Shown: piece by piece, positions 1-12,461 of the stretch
Layout of the letters: the number at the start of each line of letters is the position of its first letter
Numbering within the stretch: the first letter of the stretch is position 1
The notes under the pieces: model-generated
Databases searched by the model: none
What the model saw: the letters and a program-made list of their open reading frames with translations, nothing else
What the model was told of the DNA's origin: nothing
Assembly: GCA_026120035.1 (NCBI GenBank)
Contig: JALRME010000025.1
Span: 186,001 to 250,000 of the forward strand
Length of the DNA: 64,000 bases
Source: Coleophoma eucalyptorum
Lineage: Eukaryota; Ascomycota; Leotiomycetes; Helotiales; Dermateaceae
Reading direction: 5' to 3'
Made by a program: the position numbers and the translations under genes

Positions 1-1455
1 TTATAGTGTTGAGGGGACGATGGCAAAACAGATTATGCAGGAACCTGATCAGATCCAAGCAGTCATGTCTCGAAACACAGGCGCAGGAAGAAGAGGACCA
101 GTTGGTGGGGAAGGAGACAAAGTAATGATTCCGCGAAGGTGTAGTGTCCAAGAGTATTCTTTTGCTGCACACGTCGATGGTGTCGAGAATAGGGAGTTTA
201 TTGAGGAGGTCGCAGCTCCCGTTGTGGTAGGTATCTTGTTCCTAACAGGTGTTCTATCTAACCTTTCCAGATCCTCGTCCATGGTGAGCACCACAATATG
301 ATGCGACTGAAATCCAAGCTCCTTTCACTCAATGCCGACAAAACCGTCAAAGTCAAAGTCTTCAGCCCGAGAAACTGCGAAGAGTTACGCATCCCCTTTA
401 AAGCTGACAAGACGGCTAAAGTAGTCGGCAAACTTGCGTCCATGCCACCACCAGCGGAGGACCAAACACAGCTCCTCACTGGTGTGCTAGTGCAAAATGA
501 CTTCAAACTCTCACTAATGGCGCCGGAGGATCTGAGAGAGTATGCAGGTTTAACGACGACCACAATTGTTTGTAAGCAACATTTGACGCTCAGTGCCGCA
601 GGGGTGGAGTTGGTGAAATGGGCTTTGGAGGCTACGTTTGGACGAATTGAGGAATTGCCTGAAAGTAAGGGAAAGAAGATGGAGAATGGTAATGGAGATG
701 TTCACATGAATGGAAGCTCTGAGGAGGCGGATGAAGAGATATCGACGCTCAGGACAGCGTATCTCGTTATGGGTTGTGTGACAGTGAGGTATGGGAACCA
801 GGGGCATGTGGAGCTGGAATGGGAGGGGAATATGTTAAATGATGGTATTGCGGATTCTGTCATGTCTACTCTCCTTTCAGTAGAGAGTACACCAGCGGCA
901 GTGAAGCGTAAGAACCATTTCTTCAGTTCAAGAGACAGACTAACAAACCCTACAGAATCTTCAAGCAAGCACTCCCACAACCACAATCACTCCGAGAACA
1001 ACAATCATGATGACGACTCTACCCTCCATCCTCCATCCCGCAACATCCACGCATCAATAACACCAACTGAACGCTTGGAACGACTCTTCATGTTTCTCGA
1101 AGCGCAATTCGGTTCCGACAACCTATCACCAATCGAACTTCCACGCCTCGACGGCACTACTACACAAAAGTCCCTTACAGGCACCACCGTCAAGGAGATC
1201 AAATCTGCCTCCTCCTCGGACTCCGAAACAGAACCCAACGAGGAGGACTCACTCATAACCTCCCAGCAGTCAGAACTAGCCCGCCTCCACAAACTTGGTA
1301 TCCCGGTACCGGGAATTGAGGTCAAGAGCGCATCTTTGGTGGCCAGTATTTGGCTTGAGGATTTGGAGGTTGAGTGCCAAAATCGGATTTTCGGGGAGAG
1401 AGTCAGAGCGGTTGTTGAGAGGGCCACGGAGGTTAGTGCACCTCTTTGGGGTTGA
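1..1455 (+). CDS. ysh1: Endoribonuclease Ysh1 (CPSF73), C-terminal part; 5' end outside window
   Basis: This is the zinc-dependent endonuclease of the cleavage and polyadenylation factor, which cuts pre-mRNA at the poly(A) site in the nucleus. The window opens inside the gene, with the frame starting at base 2 (Y-S-V-E-G-T-M-A-K). Exon 2-226 joins 271-1455 across a 44 bp GT-AG intron in phase 0, giving ...APVV-ILVHGEHHNMMRLKSKL, a conserved beta-CASP segment. Downstream is the CPSF73-100 C-terminal domain, with GVLVQNDFKLSLMAPEDLREY and LSAAGVELVKWALEATFG. A low-complexity Ser/His/Asn/Asp insert sits around 900-1030. The catalytic metallo-beta-lactamase half lies upstream of the window. The residue pattern is typical of the family, so I am confident in the identity. 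Confidence 0.93.
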
Positions 1456-3033
1456 AACTGAGATAGGGCACGAGAGGAAGGGGGGGATCAAGGAGGAACT
1501 TGGAATTGTACATTAGGTAGAATCAAAACACAAGGAAAGGTTAGGTCACGGCTTAGAATCAGACTCATGGAGCCTCCATAGTCGAAACTGCAAAGAAACC
1601 GTGAAAATGGCTTACTATCCACAACTGCTCTTCTTTATGGCGTGACATTGAACCTAGCCGACTCCATCAACCCTAACCCCCTCGTAACGTCGACAACGCA
1701 TGCTAGCTATCTACCTACCCATGCCTATCTTCACAACTCTCCCACCAGACAAAAGCCCCAGCATCTATCTCCATGCGCACCAATAACCACCCCACAACCC
1801 CTAACATCTACCTCTCGTGAACAACTCCCAACATCCTCCACCAACCACCTGTCTCCCACCTTCCAAAAAAAAAACTAAATCCAAAACACCCTCCTCCCCT
1901 GCGTCGCCTATAGCCTAACTAGCCGCACTCCCGCCTCCATCCATCCCCATAGGCAAGAGCGACAACCACGCTTAGCCTCGAACCTGTACTTTTTTCTTTT
2001 CTTTTTTTTTTCTTTTTCCCCAGGAGGAGAAGAGAGGCTTCAGGGGAAAGTGGGCCGGGGGTATGGCAAATTCCGCGGGGGGGCTTGCGACGACGGTGCT
2101 AGATAGATAGGCGTCAGGGGGCGTCGTGGGGGAGAGGGGGATGAGAGTGGGAGTGTGGCAAGGGGACCCTTCCTCCCAACGGAATATTCGGAGGGGGGGT
2201 GTTTGGGTTGGAGTGGAGGGGATTGAGAGAGAGGGAGGGAGATGTATATATGGCAATGTGGTTTGTTCACTTAGGTAGGTAGGAGTAAGAAGAGTAAGGG
2301 AGCTAGATGCTCTTGAAGCGTTGCAAGAGTTGTAACTGAGGAGGTCGACTTAAATGCTAGTAGTGTAGGCTATGGGTGGAACATTAGCTCGAGGTTGAAC
2401 CTTGAATGAGCTTTCAGAGAGATGGGATGGGCTGGCTTGTTGTTTTTGCTCTTCGTTGGGTTTCGAAAATGGTTGTGACTAAAGGACAAGAGATGGTGAT
2501 GGGGGTTAAATCAAAAGGAAGGTGAGGCGAGCTGAGTCCAGTCGGGCTGTGATCTAAGGTTCAAGCTGGCTAGGAGGGAGAAAGGGAGGAGGGATAAGTT
2601 GAAAGGTCCTCTACAGCATCAACGGTTGTGGATTGAAAGGAAGGAGATATAAGTTCTTTACACCGCCAAGTATCATGCAGAAATAAGGGATGGGAACAAA
2701 ACATTCATTCTTCACTTACAGCGACAGCTCGAGCATTTGGTTTTGGGTTATTTTCGATTTATATTATTTAAGACCTCAAGGTCTTGAGCGATAGTAAGAA
2801 GAGCATTACAATATAAGTAAAAAGCTCATAAGGTGCCCCGGCCAGAGGCACAGTTTGGTATCCCAAATATATACAATCCAGCAAAAAGAGAAATCGCTAA
2901 AGCAGAGCAACCAAGGGGTATGTCGACCCATGCAGGGGACAATTGCGCCAAACACCTTTCCCATCCCATTCCCATCCCAATCCCATTCATATACAAAAGT
3001 TTCCATCGGTTTTTGAAAGCACTGGTCATTAAC
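1456..3033. other. Intergenic, 3' ends of two convergent genes
   Basis: No supportable gene. It lies between the convergent ysh1 and glycerol kinase stop codons and must hold both 3' UTRs. It contains a T/C-rich tract near 1988-2020 and purine-rich G tracts around 2050-2250. The small open frames here are low-complexity and resemble no family I know. Confidence 0.6.
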
Positions 3034-4850
3034 TTAATCCTCCTCTGCGTCCACGGCCTCGACGTCGCGAACCCATCCACGACTCATCTCGACTGCCTGC
3101 TCCCACTTCCTGAACATATGCTTGTACTTCTTCTTCTCGGGACCGGGACTGAAAATCTTTCGGTCCTCACGGTTAATGTTCTTTAGCTCATCAAACTCCT
3201 TCCAGATACCAACGGCGAAACCAGCAGCGATGGCAGCACCGAGGGCAGTGGTCTCCCGCATCACCGGTCGGTCTACAGGGATGCCGATAATGTCGGCTTG
3301 GGTTTGCATGGTCATATCTGAGTTGGACATGCCTCCATCGACAGCAAGTCCTTCAAGGGCGTGGCCAGAATCTTTCTCCATGGCGTCGAGAATGGCTTTA
3401 GTCTGGTAGCAAGTTGCTTCCAATGTAGCACGGGCAATGTGACCCCGTTGTGTGTGTTGAGTCATACCAACTAAAGGACTGTTAGTGACGTCAAGCCGAT
3501 AGGAAGGTTGAGATACTTACACATGGTTCCCTTAGCATCATCGATCCAGTATGGGGCGAAGAGGCCACTAAAAGCAGTGACGAAAACAACGCCTCCATTA
3601 TCCTTGACCGACTCAGCCAATTCGGTAATCTTGCTGGAATCACGAATGAATCCCATGTTGTTCATGAGGAACTTGACCCCAGACCCGGCGACAGCAATGC
3701 TGCCCTCAAGAGCATAAGCAGCGGGGCGGCCATTACCAAAATCATAGGCGACGGTGGCAAGAAGACCGTACTTGGAAATAACCGGTTTATCTCCAACGTT
3801 GTAAAGCAAGAAACATCCAGTTCCATAGGTGTTCTTCGCTTGGCCCGGTTTAAATCCACACTGGCCCACTAATGCGCTTGACTGATCGCCCAAGCAGCCG
3901 GTGATGCGGATGCCCTGCAGGGCCCCACTCGCGAGTTTCCCGAACGCGTCTTTGTCTGATGAAGGAACAATCTTGGGGAGCGTAACGTTTTTGCGATTGA
4001 TCTGGAAGAAGTCGAGGAGCTTGTCATCGTATTGACGAGTGTGGATGTTCATGAACATAGTACGAGAGGCATTGGTGGTATCGGTGACATGAACGTTGGC
4101 CTCTTTGCCACCGTTCAACTTGTAAATCAACCAGGTATCAACGGTACCGAAGGAAAGTCTTCCCTCCTCGTAGGCAAGGCGAATGGCTTCCACGTTGCGG
4201 CACAACCAGAGGAGCTTGACACTAGATGGGTAGGTAGACAGCGGAAGACCACACATCTGCAGCAGCTCGTCGGAGCCTTTACGGGCCTTCAACTCGTGCA
4301 CCAAATTGGTAGTTCTCGTGTCGGGCCAGACGATGGCATTGTAGAGGGGCTCTCCAGTGTTGGTGTCCCAGCAGATAGTGGTTTCGCGCTGGTTGGTAAT
4401 GCCAATGGCCTTGATGTCGGCTTTCTCGTGGCCGAGGTCGAGAAACTTGGCAGTGGCTTGTTCGATGCATTCCTCTACCGAGCTAACCAATTCGGCGGGA
4501 TCATGTTCGTGCCAGCTAGAGGAGTCAGCATTGGGGCTCTACGCAAGGAGTTGGATCACATACCCAGAGTCCGGGTAAATGTTCTCAAACTCAATCTGGT
4601 GGCCGGCGACGGGAATGCCCTCGCCGTTGAAGATGAGGAACCGTGAAGAGGTGGTTCCTTGGTCTATGCTACCAATGAACCATTTGTCCTTCTTCTCGGG
4701 GGTGGCGTAGGTGAGCTCTTTGGGTTCCGTCTCCTCGACAGCTGGAGGGGTGACGCTCTCAACATGCAGGCTGGTAGGCTCGGGATCAATGTCAACAATC
4801 TTTAGATCCTCGATATGAGGGGTCGCCGGTAGGCTGTTGGCCGACAACAT
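3034..4850 (-). CDS. GUT1: Glycerol kinase (FGGY family)
   Basis: Phosphorylates glycerol to glycerol-3-phosphate using ATP, the entry step of glycerol use. Three exons: 4850-4564, 4515-3521 and 3470-3034, with introns of 48 and 50 bp; product 572 aa. The FGGY N-terminal ATP-binding motif (S-I-D-Q-G-T-T-S-S-R) is at about residues 61-70. ITNQRETT, WPDTRT, the GCLGDQ/GTGCF region and C-terminal VDGGMSNSD with ETTALGAA follow in family order. A non-homologous N-terminal extension of about 55 residues precedes the domain; I chose the ATG at 4850 because residues upstream are low-complexity Ser/Pro/Leu. The frame stays open upstream to about 5516, so a longer start cannot be excluded. A very long gene-free region lies upstream. 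Confidence 0.96.
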
Positions 4851-7800
4851 AGTGTAGTTCTGGGTTGTGATGAAGGGGGGAGTGAATGAAGACCGAAGTG
4901 GTCGGGGGAAGGGTGGTTGATATAGTAGTAGTAGCAGCAGGGTTGAACTGGAGTGTGGGTGTGGCTGTAGACTATGGCTCTCGGGCGGGGCTAAGCTTGG
5001 CAGATGTGGAAGAGGGGAGATTTGAAGAGGAGAGACAATTGAAGATGGAGGAGGAGAAGGACGGGTTCTCTGGGGACGTATTTGAATAAAGGCTGAGTGG
5101 AGGTTGGCAAGCGGAGGGGGAAGGCGAATAGGAAGAACCAAGACGAGCGAGCAGGGAAGAGAGCTCTGGCCCAGACGGCGAAGGCAACGCAGACGTGGGA
5201 TAATAATATGACAACATGTTGAAGATCGCAGGCGCGTCCAGTAGCCCGACGAGGGGCTTAGCATAAAGGGACGGACGGCGAGAGGGGGTGGGCGTGAGCG
5301 TGAGAGTGAGCGTGGGCGACGGAGCGAGGGAGCGAGGGACGGAGGGAGTGAGTGCGCGTGAGTGACTGCAATGAGCGATGGACGGACAAGAATTTCGCGA
5401 CGGGCACATGGGAAGAGAGAGACAATCGAGAATCGAGAATGCTGAAGCGAGAAGCGAGAGTGGCTGGCACCCGCTCCCAGAGAGAATGAACATCCACCCC
5501 AAACGAGCCAAAGCACTGACGGATGGACTGAAGAAGAAAAAAAAGCACAAGCACGTAAAAAAGGTTACATTGGACCGATCTCGACTCTCCTCTGCCCTGC
5601 ACGCTCGTCGGACAACCTTCTCCATTTCATGCCTCTCCCTACCAGGAACCCTCCAGTGTGCGCATGTGATGCCCAAGAGTGGATCTTTGGTTGACAATAG
5701 CGCTGTAGCTCCACGACGCTTCAACACATCAGTGCAGCCCGTCGAGCCCAAGACTCAGGTCCAGCTTGCGGTACCCATGCTCCTGGCAGATGCTGAGATG
5801 CGCAGGAATAGAAACCAGGGGGAAAAAACGATGACAATTATGGAGATCCATGCTGACATGGCCCTTCAAGGCTTCAAACTTCCCCTTACTCCGGGATGGT
5901 ATTGGAGAGAAGTGGAGTTGCCAGTTGCAACGGTCGCGCACACACAATGGTCATTTGGCCACCTGCGCTTTGCTTCGAGCCTCGGAGCCTCTGAATCCAG
6001 CTGGTGTGCGGAAGAGGTCATCTCCGCATGCGCCAGATTGGGAGTGCAGCATCTGGGAAGGGAATCTAGCACGTCTAGCTATCTAGATATTCTTTGGGTA
6101 GCTGGGTGGCATGGTCCAGTAAGCTTGGTAGACCTCTCCTGTCCAGTCCGGTATGAGTCGGTTGTTTTCTAGCCATCGGTATCGCTCACGGCTGTGGCTT
6201 GCTGCATTGCTGCAGTCTGACTTTCCATTGTACCTCGATCGCCCCGGGAACAACTCGTATCTCTAACAGCCGTCCTCCTCTCCCTCAGGTCATGTCATGC
6301 TCATGCTCTGCAAACAGAAACACTGGCAAGGCGCTTCCAGCTGCCATTGATGGAAACAGCGCGCCTCCATCCGCCCTTTAATTTTTCCGTCCTGCTACGG
6401 ATGGGGAATAATTGTTGAGAATAATTCCAGAACGTTTAGACGCGTTCCATTGGCCTGCCCTTCCGCGGTGGCTGGCCTGGAAATTCTTCCATTCCTCGTC
6501 GCATTTCCTGCCGGTCAGAACCTTTTTTTATTTTCATCCTCTGCAATCTCTTATGCCCTGCGCGTGATCACGTCCGAAGCAAGTTTTTCTCATCTTGGAG
6601 AATCCATCAAACGAACGCACAGTTCACATCTAGAACCCAACCAGGCCCCGGAGTCAACCTCCCGAAACCCGAGAGCGTGTCACGGTGAAGAGCCAGGGCC
6701 GTCTCCACCAAAGAGCTGTCCGGTGCTGTGCAGTCTGGTCCAGTCCTGCCTCCTCCCGTCTTTCCGTGGTGCTCTTGCTCTCGGCTTCCTTTCCTCAGTT
6801 AACGGACATCCACACGCCTTGCCTGGCCTTACTTAACCTTACCTGGCCCTACCTGGCCTTACCTGACATGTTACCGTACACCGTCTGTTATCGTTTCATA
6901 CTTCGTACTGCATGCAGCTTGAGTATCGGAAGTCAGACCAAGACAAACTTGACTGGGAACAAAAGAGAGTTCTGGAATCCATTGTGGACCTACATTAGCC
7001 CGCATGATAGCTTAGTTGATCACCACGGAATCCACCAAGCAATATTGCAATCCCACCTTACGACCCTTTTTTCTTCTTTTCTTGGGTTGAGATTTCTATT
7101 CACAGCTCTTTCCCATGTGCGCGCCCGTCCTCCCTCCCCCAACCTGTGCCCGCCTCCATCCTCTTTTCTCCAACCTTCTTTTCCTCCTCTTCTCCTTCTC
7201 TTCCTCTTCCCCTTCCTCTTTCTTCCCTTTCATGCTTCCCCCGTGTAAAGCTGTAAGCCGGTGCTCCACCCGGCGTTGAACATCACCGCGTCTATATCTT
7301 TGGCCTGTATCCGTTGCGCTCCCGCTGTTCCCTTTGATTATCTTTCTCCTTTATTCACACGTCTACTCTTGAATCTCTTTTTGCCTCTGCCCCATAAACC
7401 TAGCTCCTAGCTCCTAGCTCCCGAAGGCTAGATAAAAGATCTCCTTTGTCACCACTACCGTACACCACCGACTGACCTTCCTATCTGATAGCGATGAGCG
7501 AAGGCGAGTCCATAGCTATCAACTACTTGCTATTGGCCCTTTCTCATTCGCCAATCGCCCGCGCATCCCCAAGTCTGGGCTACGGTACAGCAATATGTAG
7601 GCCGCTGTGTCTCCACGCTCCACTCCGCTGCCTTGAGCAAAGATCATCCCCACGCCGAAGCGAGAAGCAACATGGTATGTGAAACGGTTCACTAAATCCC
7701 ATCTCGATCCCAAATTCCCATCTCTCTCGAGCCTCGCCTCGCTATGATGTTATCTCACAGTTAGTGTTAAAAGGCCCGAGAAGAGCTACCCACTCTTTCA

Positions 7801-8213
7801 TCATGCCTCGTCATGCCACGACCTTCTACTCAGAGATCTCCTCTCCATGCTTATCTCTGGAGAATACCTGAGAGAATTGGATCTTGAGCAGAGCGTATTC
7901 TGGTCGCTTCTGATGCTATTCGTTCGACCCACCTCTCTGCCATTCTTCGTCAGACTGACGCCATCACTAGATGTCGAAACAAGTCAGGAAACAAATCAGA
8001 GCTTAAGTTGGTTCTTTCTTCGATCTGTTATCTCCACCAGATGTCATGAACAGCGATTATTGCCTAGCTGGATTCGATGCCACTGTACCTTACGGTAGTG
8101 ATACATCATCTGCGACTGTCTATCTCGCCTTGCAAGGCAAGACAAGCATTGGCAATGCCATGATGCTGCAATCGCCTTTGGTGAGGCTGGTTACAAGGCG
8201 ACTTTCGAGGCGA

Positions 8214-8243
8214 GGGTCGTGACATCAGGGGTCGTGACATCAG
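8214..8243. repeat. Perfect tandem duplication of a 15-mer
   Basis: GGGTCGTGACATCAG occurs twice back to back (8214-8228 and 8229-8243), followed by a related, partly inverted AGGTCACGAG. Each unit contains TGACATCA, one base from the CRE/ATF octamer TGACGTCA. Any regulatory role is inference. Confidence 0.8.
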
Positions 8244-8920
8244 AGGTCACGAGACTGGTTACATCACCATCGCTTTGTGAATCGGTGGCCCTCGCTTCTG
8301 AACTTGTTCCCTTGATTTCCTTCTCTCTCTTCTCGGGAGATCTTGGATCTTGGCTGTCAGACTTTCGTAATCTTTCAATTGTTCTCGTTCTGCATATGCT
8401 GTCATCTTCACGTCAAACAAGTTGGTTCTAACTCTCTCCTCTTCTCAGCCACAACCCCGCACGCGATCATATGGGAACATGAAACGAGAGAGCTTCAAGC
8501 CATAGTCATTGGTGGTTGACCCTCTTTCGGTATATCATGCGTGGAATATCCAGTCCTCATGACCACAGGGCAGGCGAATAGCTTGCCCGACTCCAACTCA
8601 TCCTGTTTAAATAAAACAGCCATTATGTTACAATCCTCAAGGGTTGAGGATCAATATCTTCTCCTCCAGTCGGAGCAGAAGCTTAAGCGAGGTTCAGGAG
8701 TTCTAGATGTCCACGATGTTCAAGGAGCCATGCAACGCTATTGCAGGCTGAACGTCTCCTCCTTATCTTCATCATCAAGTGATGCAGTGCGTGAGGGGAA
8801 ATGCAATTGCATTCAACCGCTGTAGCGCAGGATGAGTATGCTGGTGCGTATCTAGTGATATTGTATTCCCACAAATCGCGGTCGAGACATTAAGAATTGA
8901 GCGTTGAGAATTGAGTCAGT

Positions 8921-8936
8921 CGAGTCGAGTCGAGTC
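8921..8936. repeat. Short pentamer microsatellite (CGAGT/GAGTC)n
   Basis: Three consecutive GAGTC units, with one more slightly upstream (GAGTCAGTC). A simple repeat with no evident function. Confidence 0.8.
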
Positions 8937-9597
8937 AATTGCAAGGCAGAAATTGTAAATCTACCTTTTCCGAGATGATATGCCATGGCACGCTCTACGG
9001 TAGTTGTCAAGCGATGTCTTCTTTTAAGTTGCCTTTCCTCTGTTTTTCTTGCTGCGAACAGCTGCTTCATGGTGCCCTCATGGGCTTCATTCTTGGAATC
9101 TTGAAGTACTCTTATGGTTTCGAGGCCACAGGCTCTACTTTTACTCTCATATGCAAGCATAAAACAGTCCATACATAACCCACCGAAAACCAGAGTTTTC
9201 ATACACAATGCAAGTACATAGTCCACCGCACAACCATTATATATGTGCCTTATTTTTTTGACTCTTGCCGAACTCACTCGTCTCGCATGATCGTGTCTCT
9301 CAATCCTTTCAGGACTCTAGTTGCTCAAGCCTCGTAGCTCCCCCGCCCTCTACCCTAGCAGCATATGGACACCGCGTATTGACGCCAACTTATACTTTTC
9401 AAATTCTCTAGAGAATCCGATGACTAAGATACAGAGAGTTCCTGGATGACTTCAAGATGGCTATGATAACTGACACAAGATGACGCTGATGATGATGCTC
9501 TATTAAGCTAACTGAACAGATTCCAAGTCTACAAACTCAGGGTTCCTGCCTTCCTTGTGTTACTCAAGCCGACTCAAATCATTCATTTCACTCTCTC

Positions 9598-10404
9598 TCA
9601 TCTCTTCATCACCCTCAGCACCTTCCTCCACTCGTACAGCGTCAAGCCGCTCCACTCCTCCCTCCACACAAAGCCAAGCACCTTCTCCTTCTCCCTTCTC
9701 GAAGCGTCTTCAAGGAAGCGCTCCCACTTCTCCCGCGCCTTGTCCCAACGTAGCTTGCGAGGAAAATCATCCATCGCCAGTCTGCGGCGAAGATTTCCCG
9801 ACACCAGATCACGGACAAACCCAGGTGGAGCAGTCTCATCCTCTACCTCGACTCCCGCATCATCCTCGGATTCCTCGGCCTCGGATCCAGATTCGTGCTC
9901 CTCCGGCTCGGCATCGGCACTGAGGTTCAGGCCGCCCATGCCGAGCTCGTCGGGAAGGCCGGCGGCGGGAGAGGCAGAGGCTGCGCCATCGTGCTGCGTC
10001 GAGGCACGCGACCTGCCGCGCCCTGAATCCCACCCGGAGTCGAACCCGGATGCAGACGCGCTGGAGAAGTCCGAGTCGGAGGTGTCCAGGCACGATGAAT
10101 AGGGGTCCTCTGGTTCCTCAATGCTGTCTTCCTCCACCTCCACCTCCACCTCTGCCTCCACCTCTGCCTCCGCCTCCGCTGGCACCTCGGTCAGTCTTGC
10201 TTTCTTCGTGGCTCGATAATTGCCCCGGGGTCGAGACCGCGCCGAAATGGTGTCTATGTCATCTTCGAAGGCTGTGCGAGTTCTCTTCCTCGGCACTGAT
10301 GGGCTGCTGCCGATTTGGGCTAGGTCGAGATCCAGCTGCTGCAGGTACTTCTCTAGTCCTAGTTGCCACGCTGCGGAGTGGGGAACTGGCATTGCAACTG
10401 CCAT
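9598..10404 (-). CDS. Hypothetical acidic, low-complexity protein
   Basis: A single-exon 268-aa frame. The N-terminal 40 residues look like a short amphipathic segment (LGLEKYLQQLDLDLAQIG), followed by a basic KRTR patch and R-A-T-K-K-A-R. A Glu/Ala/Val tract (AEAEVEAEVEVEVEE) lies at about residues 77-95, then Ser/Asp/Glu-rich sequence. The C-terminal 65 residues (DFPRKLRWDKAREKWERFLEDASRREKEKVL...) are charged, Trp-rich and probably helical. The basic patches suggest a nuclear protein, but I do not recognise the family. The ATG at 10404 follows a good acceptor (CCCCCAG at 10415), which pairs with a GTAAGT donor at 10518, so a 5'-UTR intron is likely. It is in the minus orientation, like glycerol kinase. 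Confidence 0.72.
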   Translation of the reverse strand: MAVAMPVPHSAAWQLGLEKYLQQLDLDLAQIGSSPSVPRKRTRTAFEDDIDTISARSRPRGNYRATKKARLTEVPAEAEAEVEAEVEVEVEEDSIEEPEDPYSSCLDTSDSDFSSASASGFDSGWDSGRGRSRASTQHDGAASASPAAGLPDELGMGGLNLSADAEPEEHESGSEAEESEDDAGVEVEDETAPPGFVRDLVSGNLRRRLAMDDFPRKLRWDKAREKWERFLEDASRREKEKVLGFVWREEWSGLTLYEWRKVLRVMKR

Positions 10405-11634
10405 ATTGCTAAATCTGGGGGAAGCAGTGCCCTGGGGAAAGTCAAGCGACGAGGAGCTGATTTGGCATTAGTGATGTGCTCGCTATCAGATCAGAACTGG
10501 GTGCAATATTGGACTTACTGGGTGGAGTTCGGTATCAAGATGGGATTTCTTCTCTTGAGTCGGAAATCGTGGCAGTTTGCTTTTTTCTTTTCACATCACT
10601 TGGTTGTGGATGTGACTAGTTGTATGGAAATGCTGTGAAGTGCGTGTATCTGTTCGTATGTATGTGTGTTTTTGGTAGCAGAAGTCGAGAAGCCCCGATC
10701 AAATTAGACAAAAGGCGGGCTTGGGTTGCAGTGAATCCTGGGCGAATGCTGAAGTAGAAGATTCAGCAATTGCAACCCCCAATGATCCAAAGCAGATTTG
10801 AGTTATTCTGTATTGAAAATCGTTTTTTTTTTTTGAAGATCTGTCGTATATTGCTGAGTCCAATCCTTCCGAGGAAAGAAGGAAATAAGAATCAGGAGCT
10901 CTTACTACACAGTCTGATTCGAATTTCTTAGCGCTTTGCTCTATCTTTAAGCTTAAATGGAGTAGAGAAAGAGAGAGAGGAATGGACTACTTACAGTTGA
11001 GTTATTTGCTAGACAGTCTGCTTCATTCTGACTAACTTGGCTGGCGTGTATGTTCGCTTCACTCTGTTCGGTCAGTCGACTTCACAACTGTTGTTCTCTG
11101 GGGGTCTGAATGGAGGGTATTACTGTTTGGAATTGTTGGAATATGGAAGTATTACTTTTCGTATCCTTGGGGGGGTATTCTATATACCCTTTTGAGGGAG
11201 GGGTCTTCTTCGTCTCTTTCCTTCTCTTTTTCTGTATATGAGAGGATGGAGTCGTTCTGTCGGTTGCTTTGGAGCGAGACCGTTGTTGGCTTTGCTGGCA
11301 ATCTTTCAGTCTTAGAATTCTAGGTCATAGATCGATCGTTCGTCTCGTTCAAAATAGAGAAATCGTTGCAGCGTTGCGTTTCTTTGCTGTGCCCTCTTCC
11401 TGGTTAATCAGTCATTTCAGCAATTGCACAGAACGGACTCATGGGTACTCGATTCGCAGGTGATGATTGAGCACTTACCTGGAACACAGCCGAAAATGGA
11501 AAGGGCAAGCGTGACGAGGTTGCTGTAGGTCGGGTACACAGTTCTTTTCTTGGTCAAAGGAATTGGGGCTTTAGAATATGATGGGGAGCGGAAGCCAAGA
11601 AAATAGAGAGTTGAATAGAAGGAAGAAAGAGCAG

Positions 11635-11661
11635 AGCCCAAGCCCAAGCCCAAGCCCAAGC
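11635..11661. repeat. Hexamer microsatellite (CCCAAG)n
   Basis: About four tandem copies of CCCAAG on the plus strand. They explain the Leu-Gly repeat in the overlapping minus-strand open frame. Confidence 0.85.
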
Positions 11662-12461
11662 TCAGACCAAAGATACCTTTCCAGGTCGTGCTTCGTTCGT
11701 AAAACGGGATGATAAATGCCTGGGGAAACTGTGCGCGGGGGGAGGCTCTCCCCACAGTTTTGACAGCGTTTGCGCTTCCAGATCTACCACACTTCACAGC
11801 TTCGAGGCCGTTCGTCGTCTGAGTGTACCGAAATCGCTGGACCCTTTGACAACACTATGCAACCCTAACGTCTATGCCAAGAACAGCAGCACCAGGACCA
11901 TGTGTGTTACTCCCAGTGGTAAACAACCCTCCCTCACTTTATTATGGCTGGGCTAAATAGGCACAAGCGCTTTCATATCGCGAGGGTATGTGGACAAGAA
12001 ATTTCTAAAGATATGAAAAGTCATTTTACCAATTGAGACAGAGCCGAAGAGCAAGACTCGACGCTGTGGCTATGGGTGATCCTTTTTCTTGTTTGCCCGA
12101 TAAGGGGCCAGGACTAGATTGGTAAAAGCGCTCATTGCTCTCCAATGCTCTGTTTTCCTGGCTTGGGTGCTTTCCCAGCTTTTACTTCCGGGGTGTGTAT
12201 GCGGATGTAGGCTACCAACTTCTTCTTCAGCACAACCACCCACAACGTTTGTCGGGTTCGGTAGCAAAGACGTGAATTGGCTTTGTGTGTATAGGAAATT
12301 GCTCGTCAATGCACGCAGCACATTGCCTTCCCTTTTACTTTTCCTATAGCTGCCGCAATCATGAACTCAAATATAAAATTAAGTGGAACTTGACAATAAA
12401 TCTCGAGATTCGGTCTTGGTGAAAGAGAAAATACGGATAAAAAGTCAGAGCTTATCTCATT

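Larger units (their letters stand above)
4851..9597. other. 4.7 kb gene-free region upstream of glycerol kinase
   Basis: I find no gene supported by family similarity or by paired splice sites. Open frames at 5378-6172, 6685-7248 and 8852-9277 are compositionally biased or lack any recognisable motif. The stretch holds pyrimidine-rich segments (about 7060-7240 and 7320-7400), a tandem 15 bp duplication at 8214-8243, and a GAGTC pentamer repeat at 8921-8936. It probably contains the glycerol kinase promoter and 5' leader and, at its far end, the 3' UTR of the gene ending at 9598. Confidence 0.55.

Noticed and set aside
4972..5751. 259-aa minus frame overlapping the glycerol kinase leader
   Set aside because: Low-complexity Ser/Leu/Pro sequence from simple repeats; overlaps the start of a clear gene in another frame.
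6685..7248. 187-aa plus frame
   Set aside because: Product of pyrimidine-rich DNA (Leu/Phe/Pro runs); no motif or splice context.
8852..9277. 141-aa minus frame
   Set aside because: No known motif, and no acceptable start or splice context.
11417..11797. 126-aa minus frame with Gly-Leu repeat
   Set aside because: The repeat is the translated CCCAAG microsatellite; the rest matches nothing. It overlaps a likely 5' leader donor instead.
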